Part shown: piece by piece, positions 48,601-60,360 of the stretch
Numbering within the stretch: position 1 is the first letter of the stretch
Layout: the number at the start of each line of letters is the position of its first letter
Assembly: GCA_022885665.1 (NCBI GenBank)
Contig: JAGQDJ010000068.1
Coordinates: 184,248-248,247 of the forward strand
Direction: 5' to 3'
Origin: Triops longicaudatus
Lineage: Eukaryota; Arthropoda; Branchiopoda; Notostraca; Triopsidae
DNA: 64,000 nucleotides
Translations under genes and position numbers: made by a program
The notes under the pieces: model-generated
The model's input: the letters and a program-made list of their open reading frames with translations, nothing else
Databases searched by the model: none
Told to the model about the DNA's origin: nothing

Positions 48601-50816
48601 ATAATAAACTCGTAAAATACCATTTTGTTGCGGCTGTGTTAATGAGTATGCGATGATAGAAAAAATTTTGTCAATGTAAAAGTTGAGAATCTAAAGCTAT
48701 GTAGACATTTTGGGCGAACTCGGGAAAACACAACGGTGACAATGATTGTCGAGAGTTTGTCACGAAACAAATAGTTAAGGAAAAAGAGAAAGGCGCGTTT
48801 TTCGGCGTTAGTTTAACAGGTACCAAGCAGCGTACATAACCTTTTCACCAGACGAGGAACTTAATAAGAATCACTGGACTTAACTGTTGCTAAGAATTGG
48901 GCTACCACCACACAAAAGCTGAGAATTTTAGACTGGGTCTACGCGTTAAATAACGTTTACCAAGCAGACAGCAAGGTGAAAGAGGAAAACCGACAAAAAT
49001 CAGTTTTCCTCAATGGTCGAATGTAAAAGGGAGAAGTATAGGTGTTTCTAAAAAATAACGGGTTTGTGTCGGAAAAGGGAGGGACCTACCTGTAAACTCA
49101 TCATCCCACTCTAAGCCCGGATTCAGATTGTACTCGTCTGACAGCCAGAAGAAAACCACAAAATAGCCATCAGTTTTGCACACGTGTGGGAAGTTAAAAG
49201 TTTGTTCAATTGTCTTTCGATAGTAAAAAGGGTAATAAAAGAAACTGAAACGTCCCCAACCAATCTATCATGCCCTTTAAAAGGATATATTTAACAACGA
49301 GATTTAAATGCAAAGTAATAAAAAGATTCCCCAAAATATTGCCATTTACAAAAATATTCCCCTTCGTGTGCATATGGGAATGAAAGAGTGGGTGTGGCTA
49401 GAGATGCGACAGCCGTTTAGACACTGAATGGCAAAAAAGCCCATGAAGGGGTATCACAGGGTAGTAGGCGTGGCTTAGGGTATGTCTCATAGCCCCAGGC
49501 GTGCAGCATGACACATACGAAACGCCTACTATGAAAAAAAGTTCCGAACCTCACAAACTTTCAATTTTGGATTTCTTTCCTTTAAGAGACCAAAATCCAA
49601 AATTGTAACTCAGCCAACGAATCTTAGAAGCTTCAATCAAAAAGTGACCAGGAAAAAGGATCTCAACGCAAGGGAAATGACAAAAAGTGTGAGCGACTTA
49701 CCGTAGTAATCGACGGGATGCGCTACAAGTCACATAAAAACGAAAAACGAAAAATAAAATCATAGTTAGTGAACGTGGACAAACTGAAGGGTAAATGGTA
49801 GAGGTGCCCAAATTTTCCATATAAAACTGTGTGTCGAGAACGAAAGGTGATGTAATACCGTTATGTACAATGTCAAGGGAAAAGGAATAAGCATAAGAAA
49901 TTAAGGGCAGGGAGTGCGTTTGAGGGATGCGAATAGGGGAAATCAAAAAATAAGGTATTGTTTTCTTGAGGGAAAATGGGACGCACCTTTCCTGGGCCTC
50001 CACCAGTCGTGGTAATAGCCTTTAGGGCAGATGCGGCAGCAAAAACACAAAAGGATTAGCCACGGAAAAAGACACACATATTGGTTAGTAAAAAGATTTT
50101 TGGTTAGCCGTAAGCCAAACAAAGTGCCTTTCGTGAGCAAGTGAAAATGTATGAGAAAAAATGGCTTCTTTTTCGGTACGATATACAGTATTATGCATGT
50201 GAGCTATAAGTGAAACATTTTTTGTGGGCTAATACTGAACTCTAAAACTCTATTCATTCAGAGGAGGAATAAATAACCGTGCTTACCTCCCCGTTCAGGT
50301 GTCGACTGATTCGTTTGCGTCTGCTTACAATAAGTTACGATTTCCTTCGGAGGAATATCGGTTGCTTGAACGCTGACTGCCACCAGATTAGCCTTTTTCC
50401 TGCGATTACAGAAACAATTAAGACTTTTATTGCTTTTATACGCTAGAAATATACGTACCGTCCTCGGCGAGGGGGAGAAGGAGAGAAAGTAGGCTGTAAG
50501 CTCTGGTCAGGGGTTGAATTGGCGCTCTGCTCCGCGGGCAGCGATGAAACGCTCGAAAGACTGGACATGGCTTTCGAAGACAAATTTAAACAAGTCTGCT
50601 GTAGTTACAGATCCATAGTTTGTTACCATTCACTGGGGCAACTCCTAACGAAGATAGCATTTCATCAATTTCGGTTCGCTGATCACGGCTACGAGGTGAC
50701 GGTTGAGCTTCTTCAGATTCCTTTAACTCCTTTTCCCTCCTTCTTTTCTCCTTCTCTTCGCGCATAGCCTGCAATTTGGCTTTCTTGCGCTCAAGTTCTG
50801 CCTTACGGTCAGCCAT
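45653..50816 (-). CDS. Cytoplasmic dynein 1 intermediate chain, up to 722 aa
   Basis: Exons 50816-50627, 50570-50459, 50399-50287, 50019-49987, 49722-49702, 49137-49090, 48254-48066, 47746-47590, 47519-47147, 46709-46311, 46246-46106 and 46045-45653 total 2169 nt. The N-terminus MADRKAELERKKAKLQ is the charged coiled coil that binds dynactin p150 and NudE. KQTQT (about 126-130) is the canonical LC8-binding motif. SEEEKQMIVLSHEFQ precedes a WD40 propeller (DERWSRRRCVMCLDWSPQF, YHNNEESPHDPDGVVLVW, GGTYSGQIVLWDN, TSSFDWTVKLWS). It links dynein cargo adaptors and light chains to the heavy chain in retrograde transport. Three small exons are probably alternatively spliced, as in Drosophila short wing (sw) and vertebrate DYNC1I1/2. 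A Ser/Thr/Asn-rich C-terminal tail extends past the propeller. Confidence 0.95.
49090..49137 (-). CDS. Dynein intermediate chain cassette exon (48 nt)
   Basis: A phase 1-1 exon encoding DEYNLNPGLEWDDEFT, flanked by clear AG and GT sites. Its length is a multiple of three, so skipping it keeps the frame. It is acidic and aromatic. It lies between the LC8 motif and the conserved block before the WD repeats, where other dynein intermediate chains carry alternative splicing. Confidence 0.7.
49562..49605. repeat. 13-bp perfect inverted repeat in a dynein intron
   Basis: caattttggattt (49562-49574) is complementary to 49593-49605, with an 18-nt loop. It lies about 100 bp downstream of the 21-nt cassette exon on the transcribed strand. 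Confidence 0.75.
49702..49722 (-). CDS. Dynein intermediate chain mini-exon (21 nt)
   Basis: A phase 1-1 micro-exon encoding AHPVDYY, with acceptor tgtag and donor GTAAGT-type. Its length is a multiple of three. Micro-exons of this size in this linker are expected to be alternatively spliced; confirmation needs transcripts. Confidence 0.6.
49987..50019 (-). CDS. Dynein intermediate chain mini-exon (33 nt)
   Basis: A phase 1-1 exon encoding GYYHDWWRPRK, with acceptor ctaaag and donor GTGCGT. It is basic and aromatic, in contrast to the acidic 48-nt cassette. Its length is a multiple of three, so it can be skipped in frame. Confidence 0.6.
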
Positions 50817-52564
50817 GGCGGATGAATCTAAAACACATATAGATCAGAAAATACTACAGAGGAAATATGATGGTCGCTATGCAAAACTTCACTTGGAATG
50901 TAAAGCACTAACGAGGTTATATTATGAGGTTATTATACCCATACTGATACACATAAACTTACTATTATGCTTAAACCTGTTGGTGTGCTTAAATAAGTTC
51001 TATAACTTTAGTATTTTACACAATCTCGACACGATCTTCCGGGTGTTTACTGTCACACCCTGACTGTATACACCCAGCCTTCTAACAACGATTCGCGGCT
51101 CAGCATGACACCTGACACGAAAACCGAGCGGATCGCCACTTAGACAAGCGCGCGGATTCGAAATCGATAGGCGAAATTTACCTACACCAGGACATTCCTT
51201 GCGGCCCGGCCCGGCCCGGTAGCCCCTTACCCGGCCCACACTTTCTCGAGCCCGTTGTCTTTTGAATGACCACATTAGTTAAACTTTTTCCCATAACAAC
51301 TGAGTTGTATGCAAAGCAATCGCTGAATGTTATAAGAACACTAGAGGAAAATACAACACACGAACATTCGTTTTTTGAGAATTTCTGTAAACGAAGCAGC
51401 AGCGAAGGAAGAGGCACGGGATAGTTTGGACAATTTTCTTCGACATTTTACTTTATATAGCCTGTTTATTTTTTTCAATCATACCGTCTGAACTTATTGA
51501 ATCAAAATAATTAGTTAAGACCCACCAAATGAGTGATGCAGTCGCTATTTTTTTTAACAACTCGATTTACTTAAAATTACACTCTTTCCAATTTGCTAAA
51601 CGCAATATTCACTAACAGCTTAGGGACAATAACTAGTTTATTTTATTTTTAGCATTTCTTTGTGGGAAGAATGTAGATTCATTGTTCACTGGATGAAGAT
51701 AGCAAAGTGTGATTTTTTTTATATAGAAAATGTTTGTCCTTGACGCTGGTTTGAACAAAAATACTGGTTTTCACAACCGAAACTTCCTAGCACGACACGA
51801 AGTACGACCTAACATTACCGAAAGGTGTTTTTTTTTTTTTTTTTTTTTTACCAACAAAGGTGAAGAACCGAGGTGACCAGCTTGAGCCACATGACGCATG
51901 GATTCTCCGAACTCCATTAGGCCCAAGTCCGAAGTACTCACTTCCGAGCCGTCAACTTCAAAATGTCCGTCATAAGTCCATAGCTCCGTTTTCGAGCTCT
52001 TGTTCGATACTAAACAACATTGCTTTGTTGCTGAGAAGAATAAAAAAAAAATAATAATAATAATAATAAAAAAACACTTCGTATGTTTTGCTTTTCGAAA
52101 AACGCATTGAATTTTACATATCTTTCATTCATTGACTAACTTCCCGTCATCACTTCGCCCAACGAAGTCCATATGGGTCTCTGAAAATAGCGGAGATAAA
52201 GTAAAAATATACGATTCACTTGTCACACGCCGAGAAAATTTAATAAAGTCTGGTGTTAATTTTGGCCAGGGTGTAGATAAAACGTCAGTATGCAAACACC
52301 TGTATCGTAAATTTTGCGTGAGGAGGTCAAGAAAAAGACGCTTTGCTCCGCCAAAAACACACAGCGCTTGCTCTCTCAGCCGAACCATTAAAAGCGAAAG
52401 TCTATAAGTGGGCTTCGCTCCTGCTTAACGTTCTTACGAAGTATCCACATCGCTACGACCAATGCAACACGTGGCTGCCCTCTTCCTTCCGGCCACTGGT
52501 TTTCCGACTTCAAGTGAATAATTAAACACGAGTTTAATCTCTGCTTAACTATTTTTCGATTATC
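50817..52564. promoter_or_regulatory. Divergent region between dynein intermediate chain and receptor gene
   Basis: About 1.75 kb between two outward start codons. It contains a GC-rich patch near 51199-51240 with a CGGCC pentamer repeated about 3.6 times (51202-51219), unusual in this AT-rich window, and a 22-T run at 51828-51849. Open frames at 51000-51417 (minus), 52125-52388 (minus) and 52132-52407 (plus) have no recognisable domain. Confidence 0.5.
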
Positions 52565-55500
52565 ATGCCAACGTTTGGCTTTGTAGCGTTTTTCCTTTTT
52601 ATATTTCATGTGTCCTGTGCTCAGTACAATGTGAACACGAGTGATTTTTGGTTCAAATTACCCAAGAAAATTCGACACCAGCCGCATAAAGTCTCCGGTG
52701 GCTTGCGTATTATAAGTTCGCCCGCAACTCAAACCGAGCTCGCAGAAATGAACATGTACCTTCTGCTACCGAAAGACCCTTACTATTTACCCTCGTTTTA
52801 CAAAGTGGCTCCGGGTATTAAGTTGGCTGTGGAAAAAATCCAAGAACAAGGCATCTTGCCGAATCACGCCATTCACGTTACTTACCGCGATACGCAATGC
52901 TCCAATAGTTATGCACCCGCCGAAGCTGTGGAGGCGTACAAAGACGATGCAGCCCATGTTTTTCTTGGACCGTCATGCGAATACGCCTTAGGTAACAATA
53001 ACAGGACCAAGATAACCATTCTAAAGACTATTGGGCTACTTTCTTGCACCGATTTTATGACTCATCTTAACGGCCTCTATGGGCCGAGCGGAACATTCAG
53101 CAATTTCCTTTTCCGTTTAAGGGCCTGTTGCGGGGGATAAGGCTTTTATTACTGCCGTGTACTAATGCTAGTACATTGGTAAATCTTGGAAACACCCCTA
53201 CAGAGAAAATAGAGCCCACTGTACTGGGTATCGAAAAACACAAGGTCTCTGACATTAGAGATAATAAAAAAATGAAAACTTCCAACGGGTATTATTAAAA
53301 AAGTGTTGTATTGATTTGTTATAAAAATAACGTTTCTGTAAAATCAAACAAAAAGGAAAGACTTTTTGCTTAAAATGTGATACAAAATGCTAAAATGCTA
53401 AGAGGAATTTGTTGGCACGGTCGAATGGAGGTTGATTCTGAATGCAGCTGAATTACACGCGCCTTGGTAAAAGAGGTACAACGTTCTGATTTGCAATTTA
53501 ATTACCTCTTTCCGAGTTCTAGACACAGTGCAATGGTAGAGAAAATAGGAGGAAAGGAAAGACAAACAGATAGAATGTTTTCCATAATAGTCAAAGAACC
53601 ACTAAAGAGAGCCATTAGGGGACGCGTACGTTGTCCAACTGATTAGTATTTCATGAGTGGAGCATTTGTTTTGTTTAGACAAGTAGGAGGCGGTATGGGA
53701 TTTGTGCATAGCTGAAGCCAAAAAACTCTGTGACTGTATGTTCAAATAAAGCCAACTATACCCAACTAGGGACGGCAGACTTAAAAGGGGGACGAAAGGG
53801 TGATAGGATCGTTAATCTTGACAGGCCGTTGATTTTTTAATGAAGGAGCTTGCTATGGTACAGAAAACAGAAGGTGTAGTTTGGTTTGACTGACGCATCC
53901 TTTGTTATAAAGTTTTTGATGTCGTGTTTATCGAAGACCAACTTTTGTGAAGTTTACGATTTCTCAGAGAGAAAACTTGATAAAGAGGAAAGTTTCAGAC
54001 ATTAAAAGCATGAAACTCTATGATATCTATTTGTGCCGTTTTTTTCTTATTTGATACGCCATGAGCATTTTCTGCTCGGACTGTTCTTGCCTAGAAGCAG
54101 CTATGTAGGCTGGTAATCCCCCCAGAAGCTCTCAATGAATCCTTGAGCCCTTCGCACAAAACTACAGAAATTCTCGTTTACTCGGAAGCGGTCCAGATCT
54201 GCTAGTCCGACACACAACAAAACCGGACGAAATAGAATTTGTCCAAATGAAAGACACTGACCATACGTACACCATCTGTGTCTTTTCTCATCCCGTTCTA
54301 TTATTAACGACTCTTTTTGGCCAAAGCAGCGTTTAATCAAGGTTCATTTGTTCGCTGTGAAGAGTAAAAAATCAGCCGCGAGTCAGGTGCGGAACAGCAG
54401 TTTACGCTAAGTAGCAGTTGTGAATATTTGCAGTACAATGCTCAAGCCAAAGTATCAAATTCATGAGACTTGGAAATGGAGTAACTGTTGAAGGGACAAG
54501 TTTTTTATTTTCTTTAGAAAAAAAAAAACAGAAGAGAAAAACAAAACTCGGGCTTAAATATGATTATTTTTACTTATGCGTTCTTGCAGTCAACGCAGTA
54601 TAAAAAGGAAATGATAAGCGAAACGCAATGAGATGTGACAACTATTGCAGACGAAACTATACGTCTGGATGTTACACGCGAATCAAAATTTCAGTGTTGG
54701 AAGAGTCTTCAGTGTTACACGACAACCCCCCGTATTACACGTAGTTTCTGTTCTGTACAGAATTGAACCCTTTCGTTGTTTTAATTGTTCCTTTTTTCTT
54801 CGAATTCCAAGAAAATAAAAAAAAAAGATTGATTGACAGAAACCTAGAAAACCTCAAATACTTAGTTCATTCTGAGACTCAATCCTTAAATATGACATAG
54901 ATGACTATCAATAGTACCAAAAAAGCGTAACAATTTCAAAATAGAATGAAAGGTCTTCAGAAATCGTTCAAATGCACTTCAGTCTTATCACACTGTTATC
55001 AACTTTTCATTTCCCCCTTTCGTTGGAAACCTTTCAATTTCAGCCTCGATTTATGGGCGACAGTTGGTTTCTTACCTCTAAAGCGCGAGATTTTATTTAT
55101 ATACTTGATTAAGATTTCGTTCATCATTTTCTCGAATTAACGTAGACTTTCTCTTATCCGAACACGATTTAACCACACATGCTTCCGTAAAAGCGTTGGT
55201 GTTATTTGTGTAAGAAATCGAAAAGTGTTTTATGTTAAAAGAATCTCGGAAAGAAAAGTAACGAGAATTACTTCTTAAAAGCGATAAAATGCTTCACAAA
55301 TCTGCGATCGACTTACAGTTTACAGATCTTACCTATGCACTGTACTGTCAATAGGAGAAATTTAACAGCAGGTCATTTCCGCGTTTAAACTATTTCTAAA
55401 ATACAAACGACGATATTTCGTATGAGTTTACTGCATATTTTTTATTTTCTTACTAATTTATTTCGTTTTCAGCACCTGTGGCACGGTTGGTTAGATTTTG

Positions 55501-55943
55501 GAATCTCCCATTGCTCACTGCTGGCGGCTTAACAAAGGATTTCGCTGGAGATAAGACAACCAATGCCTCGGAATATTTTTTGCTGACGCGCACTGGCTAT
55601 ACCTTCATGGGCTACGCGAGGACTATCACTACTTTTATGAAAAAGTATATTATTCCTTAAAAAAAAAAATATAAAAAAAAAAAAAAATTAACTTATAACT
55701 TTTTGCAGTAATTCCTGGCGGAAAACTAAACTGATGTACGAGTCCAATGCCTACAGCGAAGTAACAGGAGAGAAGGCGTGCTACTTAACCATGAGCTCAT
55801 TGGTGCAAGTTCTGAAAGAAGAAAAGCTTAGTTTCAACTCGTACGATTTGGAAAAGGATCCTGATATGACGGTAGAACAGTACATGCGTAAGGAAATAGG
55901 CAACGAGTATGCAAGTAAGATGGTTCTTGATTTATATTCGTAA
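52565..55943 (+). CDS. Short natriuretic-peptide-receptor-like ligand-binding protein, 277 aa as read
   Basis: Exons 52565-52991, 55473-55644 and 55709-55943 (834 nt to the stop). A signal peptide (FGFVAFFLFIFHVSC) is followed by the receptor family ligand-binding fold: YKVAPGIKLAVEKIQEQG, TYRDTQCSNSYAPAEA, VFLGPSCEYALAPVARLVRFWNLPLLTAGG, FLLTRTGYTFMGYARTI and KACYLTMSSLV. These are the N-terminal lobe features of natriuretic peptide receptors and guanylyl cyclase receptors. Human relatives exceed 1000 residues with a transmembrane helix, kinase-like and cyclase domains. None of those was found in the following 6.2 kb before the paralogue begins. Reading through a possible donor at 55914 (GCAA|GTAAGA) adds nine residues and a stop. 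So this is a truncated secreted binding domain, a decaying duplicate, or a gene whose later exons I missed. Confidence 0.7.
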
Positions 55944-58900
55944 TTCTGCATCCGAAGAGAACAATTGCGTCTGTTAATGTCGATTTTATCAGCTACAACC
56001 AACTAACAAGTACTGACAAGTTGAGGCATGGAAGCTTTTTTCTCGTCACCCCAGATTGCTTTAAAAGCGTGTCCCGTTATTTACAAAGGTTACCTCGATG
56101 GTTGATGGACTGAAAGGGTGTCTAAGTCGATTGGCTTAAAGGAAGAACGTGAGGAACTTGGTTTACCTTTCACTTCGTTGTAAAAAAAGGGACAAACACT
56201 GCACAAAGCCCATGATTCACGTTTCAATCGATGAAACCAAGTTTACGCCTCCACTATTCTGTGCCAATTCACCGTTTCCTTCCGTGAAAGACACAGACTC
56301 ACCAGGCGGTCGAATTTGCGTACAACGCAGGAAAAGCTTAACCAATATTTATGTACAACCTACCCATTCTTCAAGCAGCTATTTTATTTTAAAAGCTCGC
56401 GCTGGAAATCGGATATTTTGCAAGTCGTGAATTACAGGCATCCTTGCATCTTTTCAAGGATGCTTCCACAATATATGTCTACAGATTTATAGGGTATGTG
56501 CAAGGATCTTACAGGGAATGTGCAAGAAACGGCTTTGAGGGGTTAGGCAAGTTTTCTCACTATTCAACTTAGTAAATAAACACGGAGTCGTATACATGTT
56601 CATACTTATTACCGCAATGTAAATGTAGCACACGAGACACAATTTAACCACATAATGAAACCACGAACACAGATTGTGTGCAAGTATAAGGCAAATAAAT
56701 TTACAAATTGTTTCGAAATATGACCACTATTTCCGTCTGTTAGTTGGATTACGATTCAACATCTTTTTTTTTTTTTGAGCATTGGGTAATTTATTGGTTG
56801 TTAATTCACGCAAGAAACAATCTTTGGGAATAAATTTGCTTTTATGCTATTCAGAGATTCAAATATGGAAGCTACTCTCACTATTCAATGAAAATGTCAA
56901 AGATTTAAGAGCAAATTAATTAAATTACTCATAGAAAGAATGGCAGAAAATAGACACTTTCGAAATGCCTTTTGAAACCCGTGAGCTAACCGGGCCTGCA
57001 TTATTTCATGCTACATTTTTTTCTGCGTTGGAAGCGACTGGTGCCGCCACCTGCACAACGGGAGTCTAACGAAACTAAGCAGCGACCATATTGCCTGCTT
57101 GTTTCGGAACTAAGACGACGTAGAACAACATTAGAATGTCCTCACAGCCACTAGAGACAATTACAAACTGAACTTCCCGTTCTGAATATATTACAAACCT
57201 TCTTTATGCCTAGGTAATCATGCATCGATCCATGTGTAATGAAGTCAATTGTTTTCGTACCCTTAAAAAAATGTTTGATCGAGAAATGTCGAAGTTATAC
57301 TTGCCGCTTTCCAACTGAACAAAGTTTTTTTTGTCATAACATGAGATTGCTCATTGCACGAGTAGCACTGGTGCAAAGTTGCAAGTTCTGCTTTCATTTT
57401 TTCTCCTTTCCTTTCTGCTGAATGGCTTCAGGGGTCGACCAGCTATTGTTCGTTGAGCTGTTGGTAATAATGTGGCCACGTGTTAGTTATACTCGCTGAA
57501 ATTGGCAAAATGATTTCTCATACTCAGCATTGTCGCAGCATTGTTTGTGCCAAGAAGTGTTTCTAAGCGGAAGAAAAGTTTGGAATGTTTTCTTGCCATG
57601 AGAAAGCTGAAAAACCAAGAAATGAAAGTTCGAAACTTGGTTTGAAAAGAACAGGATTTTCATACATTGATATTTTAACAGTAAAAACACGGTGCTTCCA
57701 GTCAATTATTCTGTAAAAAAGCACGTAAGCTTCGGCCTGGACTGGTAAAAAAAAACTACGGTGCAAAGAATATACAAAACAACGAGAAATTTTGTTCAGG
57801 GAAGTCGAAGCTAGTAATGGCCAATATAATTTCGTGTGCTGCAATGTTCTCCTTAGTCAACAATATTAACCTAGTGGCTTCTAAGAGGGTCGAGCATAGG
57901 CAAGCTTGAAACCAGATACCTTTAATGAATAGAATTATTTGAAACGAATCAGGAACCTTCTTGGCCACAGCTCGTTTACTCTGCTTGCACTGCACTTCGG
58001 CTAAGTGTTCTGCTCCAAGGTTGCTTCGATTAATTAGAAATTCAGGTGATCCAGACAAACACCGAGATTTACTGTAAAGTACACCTAATTAGGTAGTAAA
58101 GATGCTCAGTTATGCATCATAGCACAGTCGAACCTTGATTGAATAGATCCTAAACGGCATATCGGATGGTAATTGCTTGGAAACGCGGATCACATATCAC
58201 AATGTTACGCGTTATCGGAATTTCTATTTAAGGAATTATTCGCTTAAACCAGGAAAATTTCGCTAACTGTCTTATTAACATTTCTGGGACGTTATTCGGG
58301 CATACCTCATTACTCTGGTGGAACTAAAGTCAACGTGTAGCTAAATACTGCTGAATGCTCTTTGCAACGGTCCGAATGAAGACATACTTCAGAGGTATTT
58401 TCTGAATTCGGTGAGCTTAGCGGGCTTCTATTGTTCGGAGTTCGGGACCGAATAAGGTTTCCCCTTTCTGCAGTTGTTTTACCGGTAACCAAAGACAGTG
58501 AATGTAGGACTTATGTAACACGGAAGCTCGTACTTGGATAGGAGAGACTACATTTCCTAGGTTTAGCTCTGAAGAAACTCGTACATTCTATCATAATGGA
58601 AATCTTCCGTTTCGTAATAGGTAGTACACAAAAGACCATGACTTTGAGAGGAAATTCGCTCACGATTTCAATTTAAGAAAACTGTCTTCAGCATTTCTTC
58701 CACAGTCGTATCACGTAAGTCCTGGATACGTTGTGAAGACACACGGCTTTCATCAAACAGCTTGGAAATCCTTGCGGTTGGGCATTTTCCACACTCTCAA
58801 AGCGAAACTCGCGTTTGACAAATGCTGACGAGGCAGTAATTATTACTGGCTCGAAGCAAGGAACGTCTGAAGCAAATGACAGATCATAATCTACTCTGTG

Positions 58901-59598
58901 ACTCCCAAGATGTCACGTCTCTTATCTCCATTTCCTTTTAAAGGAGACAGGAGAAGGGTTGCGGGGGGTTGAACGAGAACATTTCCGGCAAAGATGGCCT
59001 CGTGCATGTCACCCTTTGACTTCCATATACAGTCCAGCATAGAATCTTATAGCTAGGAAAGATGCACACAAAACTACATTACGTTCCCTAGTCCCCGAAG
59101 ATCTGTGTATATTTCTAGCGTTTTATTTATCAACAGTCGCACGAGCCAAACTAAACACAGTAAAAAAGTAGAGTCTGCTACAAATCCATAAAGTATGTCT
59201 CCCACGAAGGAAGCCTTCTTTCCTCCATGCCATCCTGTGAAAGTAGTCAACGAGTTTCCTTGGACACGTTAGCTAATTTCATGTTTGCCAACAAAACATA
59301 TTTTTTAAACATGTTACGTAGTCTTTTAGACAGTAAGGCAATGGACGAAGTAGCATATTAGCCTTCCGAACATGAAGTCCAGCAAACTGCAGACATTTAA
59401 TGTAATACGCAAAGTAAAACGAGCATATAATAAAATATAGGACTATATTTAAAAGAGAACTGTGTACAAATAAAACTAATAAATACACTAAAATATAAAA
59501 ATAGTTTATGTTCTGGCGACCCGTTAGACTGTACGTTTACAAAAAAAACACGGTAATATTCGAAATATCCGTCAGTTAACGTGAGAAAAAAGGCGAGG

Positions 59599-59755
59599 CA
59601 GTAGAATTTCGTTATAATGAACCTTTCTGTATCAAATCATCGCTTATTGTGGACGGTTTGCAAGGTCCCATGTTACGGAAACGTTCCGAAAAACCGAACG
59701 AATATGCTGAACAGTCTTTTCTTCACAAAAGGTTCCTCGTAATGATTTTCTACTG
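59599..59755. mobile_element. Tigger/pogo-like MITE, copy C
   Basis: 157 bp bounded by cagtagaatttcgttataat and, inverted, gtaatgattttctactg (the ends pair with few mismatches over about 29 bp, including a shared 'gaacctttt' block). It has no coding capacity. The TA duplication expected for this superfamily is not evident, so assignment rests on the end sequence. Confidence 0.6.
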
Positions 59756-60165
59756 TTTCAGAAACAAAATAAACTATAAACAGAAGTTGTATATAAGGAC
59801 GAAAAATGCGTATTAAAAGATTACCAGGGAATTGACAACCGAAAATATACAGGAATTGCGTATTTGCCTCGTATCATTCAGGCACGGGAATTGAAAACCG
59901 AAAAAACGGATAATCCGAAAACCTTATAAAACAGCGGTTCTAGTGCATGAATGAGATCTGAAAAGTATAAAGTTAAGTTGAATGTACGTACTAATGAAAA
60001 AGTTGGTAATTTGCGTAAGAAATTTGTAATTCTCATAAACATTTTTAGTAAATTCGTGTTTTACTGAATAGTCAAGCCCATTTTTCGTAAGCTAAACACG
60101 ATTTTTTTTGCGTAAGCATGTGCTGTTACACTGGTAACTGGCTAAACGAGTTTAACATAAAGATA

Positions 60166-60360
60166 CAGTAGAACATCTCATTATACAGAAGATACAAAGT
60201 AACCTCCCCCAGCAAAAACACACAAAAAAGGAAAAAAAATCGGTTTAACTGAAAATCATCATAGACGAACATGTATTTTTTACATTAGTGTACCTAGATA
60301 CCCTAAAATTCGTTCACAAAAGCCGACAATAAAGGGTTTTGTTATAAAGCAATAATAAGG
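60166..60360. mobile_element. Tigger/pogo-like MITE, degenerate copy D
   Basis: The left end cagtagaacatctcattata is related to copy C. The right-hand part (cctaaaattcgttcac ... aaagggttttgttataa) is related to copy B at 63298-63475. The right boundary is approximate. Confidence 0.45.

Noticed and set aside
56149..56430. 93-codon frame as a possible next exon of the short receptor gene
   Set aside because: Its product does not resemble the receptor C-lobe, a transmembrane segment or cyclase domains, and the phase does not follow from the donor at 55914.
58125..58269. Possible further inverted-repeat element (cagtcgaaccttgatt ... tttcgctaactg)
   Set aside because: End pairing is too weak over the full length and the interior shows no match to the other copies.
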